This document shows positions 14,701 to 16,123 of a DNA stretch of 16,123 nt, one piece after another. A program made the position numbers and the translations under genes. The notes below the pieces were generated by a model. It worked only from the letters and a program-made list of their open reading frames with translations, did not search any database and had not been told where the DNA came from. The DNA is from an uncultured Flavobacterium sp. GTDB taxonomy: Bacteria; Bacteroidota; Bacteroidia; Flavobacteriales; Flavobacteriaceae. Positions within the stretch are counted from its first letter, which is position 1. Each line of letters starts with the position of its first letter. Location of the stretch: assembly GCF_946478785.1 (NCBI RefSeq), contig NZ_CAMLDD010000042.1, positions 1-16,123 of the forward strand, written 5' to 3'.

Positions 14701-14916
14701 TTTATTTGAAATTTCGATTTGTGTTTCAATCGCATCTTCACCCTTAATTAAAGTGAAAGCATGTTTAATAGTTTTGCCAATATGCTGAGATAACAATTGA
14801 GCTGCTTCCGCTTTGTCTATTGTAGTTTTTTTTACTTGAAATGTATCTTTATCAAGTTCATTTATTTTGTAATTAATTAGTTTTGTTACTAATTCTTCAT
14901 AGAGTCCTTGATTCAT
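11767..14916 (-). CDS. PLD nuclease-like / SF2 helicase / DUF3427 protein
   Basis: This 1049-aa multidomain protein reads, in order: a helical N terminus (1-120); a phospholipase D-type nuclease-like domain (about 125-280) with H222-A-K224 and GSSNFSRSAL (240-249); an SF2 DEAD/DEAH helicase with Walker A ATGTGKT (348-354), DEAH box (442-445), TAT (468-470) and motif VI QQLGRGLR (643-650); and a C-terminal DUF3427-like region (about 720-1049) with the signature FHWQSQNQTRDDKGKG. The PLD domain shows one HxK; the usual Asp six residues on is not obvious, so activity is uncertain. The helicase core likely translocates on nucleic acid and the PLD part may cut or bind it. The start overlaps the Nudix gene stop by ATGA, so translation is coupled. 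Known members are annotated as DUF3427 helicases without a settled role; defence or repair is inference. Confidence 0.9.
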   Translation of the reverse strand: MNQGLYEELVTKLINYKINELDKDTFQVKKTTIDKAEAAQLLSQHIGKTIKHAFTLIKGEDAIETQIEISNKIILFLKEELKKEEFENDLIETEGKILKAVFSKVDSHFTDLDLHLSEITPYTRLIHSELFTGGNSGTTLESELRKEILSSDRIDLLVSFIKWKGIRILERELREFTERGGKLRIITTTYIGATDSKAVEFLASLENTEVKVSYNISNERLHAKAYLFERNTGFHTAYIGSSNFSRSALTDGLEWNLKVTTKEVGHIIDKFKKTFEAYWQNADFELYDQKIHSEKLIIALKQGRFSKENTFTTAYFDIKPYPYQNEILEKLEVERTVHNRYRNLLVAATGTGKTVISAFDYKKFKSNNKSSKLLFIAHRKEILEQSLSKFKGVLKDNNFGQLWVDGIEPTNSEYVFASIQTLKNRLKEIKLSPDYYDFIIIDEAHHQKAFSYRPILDYFKPKILLGLTATPERMDNKNILEDFCNRIAAEIRLPEAMNKGLLCPFQYFGISDSIDLKNISWANGKYLASELTNVYTKNDVRVGEIINSLNKYTNDIHDVCAIGFCVSIKHAEYMAEKFNLAKLNAKYLTSDNKEEREIIRNEFRNKKINYLFVVDIFNEGIDIPEIDTVLFLRPTESLTIFLQQLGRGLRLLEGKECLTVLDFVGNSRPEYDFESKFRALIGKTTTSVQKEIEDDFPHLPLGCSIVLEKKAKETILENIRKATSLNVTQLINKIRGFNEQTKLPLTLNNFIELNHISIETIYSKKETWSRLCQRAGIIEDFNNINEKQIYSAISNKWLSTNSTSYFNFILKLAKQGFDINISDFNTNEKTMLLMLHYDIWQNAGGFDSLEKSIIQIGKNEILTNEIIEVLNILIDKVDFKEIDYQLPYIQPLKLHARYTRDQILVAFRMSTFEKKSSNAIGVGVAENKELNTEILFIDLIKSEEDYSPTTLYNDFAISETLFHWQSQNQTRDDKGKGLTYINHKELGKNILLFIREKSKNEFGNTMGYVFIGEGNFKENEGSKPMSIKWELNEPIPNYLWKESAKMSIG

Positions 14917-15308
14917 AATTCCACTTTTAAAAATTCCTCAACAATTGGCAAATCCGCTTCTGCCCAATCTAAATTTAATAATTCTGATTTATCTAACAAC
15001 TTAAAACAATTATGTTCAGCTAAAGTAATCTCACCTGATATATAATTAGCCACAAAAGGAATTAAATTTATTTTAAAAGTTCCGTAATCATAAATACTAT
15101 TTGATAGTCTATCCAAAACATCAATTTTAATATTTATTTCTTCTTTAATTTCTCTTTTAATACATTCTATCTCATTTTCATTTTCTTCAACTTTCCCACC
15201 TGGAAACTCCCATTTTAAAGGTAATTTCATTTTCTCACTGCGTTGTGTTACTAAGATTTTTTTATCTTTTAAAATAATTGCACATGTGACGTTTATGATT
15301 TTAGTCAT
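14913..15308 (-). CDS. Nudix hydrolase, MutT-like (deoxy)nucleoside triphosphate pyrophosphohydrolase
   Basis: This 131-aa single-domain protein opens MTKIINVTCAIILKDKKILVTQRS, typical of MutT/CTP pyrophosphohydrolase-like Nudix enzymes. The Nudix box runs from G38 to I60: G38, E44, then R52-E-I-K-E56-E57, all metal-binding positions intact, but the usual Gly near the end of the box is N59. LKWEFPGGK precedes it as in MutT. It would hydrolyse a nucleoside triphosphate (oxidised, modified or signalling) to the monophosphate; which one is unknown. Its TGA overlaps the helicase ATG by four bases (14913-14916), a strong sign of a joint function. The unrecognised gene lies 59 bp upstream on the same strand with no promoter box between. 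Confidence 0.92.
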   Translation of the reverse strand: MTKIINVTCAIILKDKKILVTQRSEKMKLPLKWEFPGGKVEENENEIECIKREIKEEINIKIDVLDRLSNSIYDYGTFKINLIPFVANYISGEITLAEHNCFKLLDKSELLNLDWAEADLPIVEEFLKVEL

Positions 15309-15367
15309 TTTAGTAGAGGCATGAATAATTTATTAACGAAGTCTAATATTAGTAAAATATAATCACA

Positions 15368-15856
15368 TTAACTATTCTTATTGTTTTTTAGAGTTATGAT
15401 TTCAGGATGCATTTTATTAAAGTAGTTTTCAAATGCTTTGCAAAGTAGTTCTTTGTCTATTTTAAATAATTCTTTCTTAATGTCCCAATCTTTAATGTAT
15501 TCTTCATCATCTTCGCAAATTTCTTCACCATAAAGTTTTTTAGTTAAAATATCGCTTAACAAAACATTGTTGCAGTGATGGTATTTTGGGTAATATTGAC
15601 AAATAAATGCCCGATAATCAAATTTATAATCTTCTTCTTTTTTCTTATTGGTTTTCTGTTTAAATTCTTTAATAATTTTAAAATCTAACCAACCCATTGC
15701 TTCTCCTATTCCTTTGTAAAAAGCATTTCTTTGTTTTCGAGTTTTAAAAATGTACTTTTTTAAGTTGATGGTTTTTTCAAAATCATTTAAAGGTTCATTA
15801 TTATGAAATTTCTCTACTTGATCTTTTCCGAAAATTATTTCTGCTACATATTTCAT
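15368..15856 (-). CDS. Unrecognised 162-aa protein, first gene of the Nudix-helicase unit
   Basis: I do not recognise this protein. It starts MKYVAEIIFGKDQVEKF, has no signal peptide or membrane segment, and is rich in Lys, Glu, Asp, Phe and Tyr. The phrase KKYIFKTRKQRNAFYKGIGEAMGW (about 34-57) resembles a short motif recalled from small uncharacterised Bacteroidota proteins. A second cluster, ICQYYPKYHHCNN, contains two Cys and two His but not in a clear zinc-binding pattern. The C-terminal part is very acidic, then helical. It lies 59 bp before the Nudix gene on the same strand, has its own promoter box upstream, and shares the low G+C of the next two genes, so it is probably the first gene of that operon or a passenger beside it. 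Confidence 0.75.
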   Translation of the reverse strand: MKYVAEIIFGKDQVEKFHNNEPLNDFEKTINLKKYIFKTRKQRNAFYKGIGEAMGWLDFKIIKEFKQKTNKKKEEDYKFDYRAFICQYYPKYHHCNNVLLSDILTKKLYGEEICEDDEEYIKDWDIKKELFKIDKELLCKAFENYFNKMHPEIITLKNNKNS

Positions 15857-15901
15857 TTTTGGTACCGGATTTTGTTATTAATATTTAAATCTAGATTAAT
15901 T

Positions 15902-15909
15902 CAAATGTA
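15902..15909 (-). promoter_or_regulatory. Probable -7 promoter box (TACATTTG) of the three-gene unit
   Basis: TACATTTG on the minus strand matches TAnnTTTG exactly; transcription would begin near 15895, about 38 nt before the ATG at 15856. No TTG is found at normal -33 spacing. No other such box was seen between the following genes, so it may serve all three. Confidence 0.5.
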
Positions 15910-16008
15910 GCTTTGAAATGATAATTGACCCGCTTACAATTGACCTCATTAAAAAATAGTTTGCAACTTGATGCTAAATGATTTATTGAATTAATTCCAT
16001 AAAAAAAA

Positions 16009-16036
16009 ACGCCAATCATTTCTGACTGGCGTTTAA
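16009..16036 (-). terminator. Intrinsic terminator of a leftward transcript entering from the right
   Basis: On the minus strand AACGCCAGTCA pairs with TGATTGGCGTT (one G-T wobble) around a GAAA tetraloop and is followed by a run of T, a textbook terminator. The stem lies at roughly 16010-16035 and the T run is the A run just to its left. No reading frame enters from the right edge on that strand as far as the terminator, so it closes either a gene ending outside the window or a small RNA. Confidence 0.85.
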
Positions 16037-16113
16037 AATATTTCTAAAAGTTCTTATGAAAACAAAACCCCTAGGTACTATCTTTAATTCCTAATTTATT
16101 TTACTGTTTTTTC

Positions 16114-16121
16114 TATATTTG
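16114..16121 (+). promoter_or_regulatory. Promoter-like -7 box (TATATTTG) facing out of the window
   Basis: TATATTTG matches TAnnTTTG on the plus strand at the very edge; it may drive a rightward gene beyond the window. No -33 TTG at the right distance. The 267 bp from 15857 to the edge otherwise hold only the promoter at 15902 and the terminator. Confidence 0.3.
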
Positions 16122-16123
16122 TA

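Overview
The window looks like chromosomal DNA of a Bacteroidota, most probably Flavobacterium or a close relative. This is inferred from low G+C, A-rich leaders without strong Shine-Dalgarno sequences, repeated use of the Bacteroidota promoter box TAnnTTTG (with an upstream TTG about 20 bp away in the best cases), and protein families typical of flavobacteria. No rRNA, tRNA, CRISPR array, integrase or transposase gene was seen.

Left part (1-4268): a sigma-54-controlled export locus. A membrane-fusion (HlyD/MacA-type) gene runs leftward and is probably followed outside the window by ABC transporter genes. Divergent from it is an NtrC-family regulator, followed by its likely sensor kinase. Between the divergent genes lies a nested palindrome, and a -24/-12-like promoter faces the membrane-fusion gene, so the whole control circuit can be read from the DNA.

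Middle (4513-9086): housekeeping genes. These are an L,D-transpeptidase, an alkyltransferase-like protein (stop codons abutting, convergent), a LysE-family exporter, TrmB tRNA methyltransferase and an Amt ammonium transporter. The last four all run leftward, and a hairpin separates amt from trmB.

9349-11641: a secreted NTF2-like protein and a divergent lipoprotein with three copies of an NPxHGQPGHRCDI motif are separated by about 620 bp of palindromic repeat sequence. A smaller palindrome built from the same arm lies between the lipoprotein and a stand-alone HPF/RaiA-type ribosome-associated protein, which has the best promoter match in the window.

Right part (11767-15856): a visibly more A+T-rich, leftward three-gene unit. 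It consists of an unrecognised 162-aa protein, a MutT-like Nudix hydrolase and a 1049-aa PLD nuclease-like/SF2 helicase/DUF3427 protein whose start overlaps the Nudix stop (ATGA). This is the best candidate in the window for an accessory, possibly defence or genome-maintenance, system. The right edge holds an intrinsic terminator for a leftward transcript entering from outside and a promoter-like box facing out of the window.
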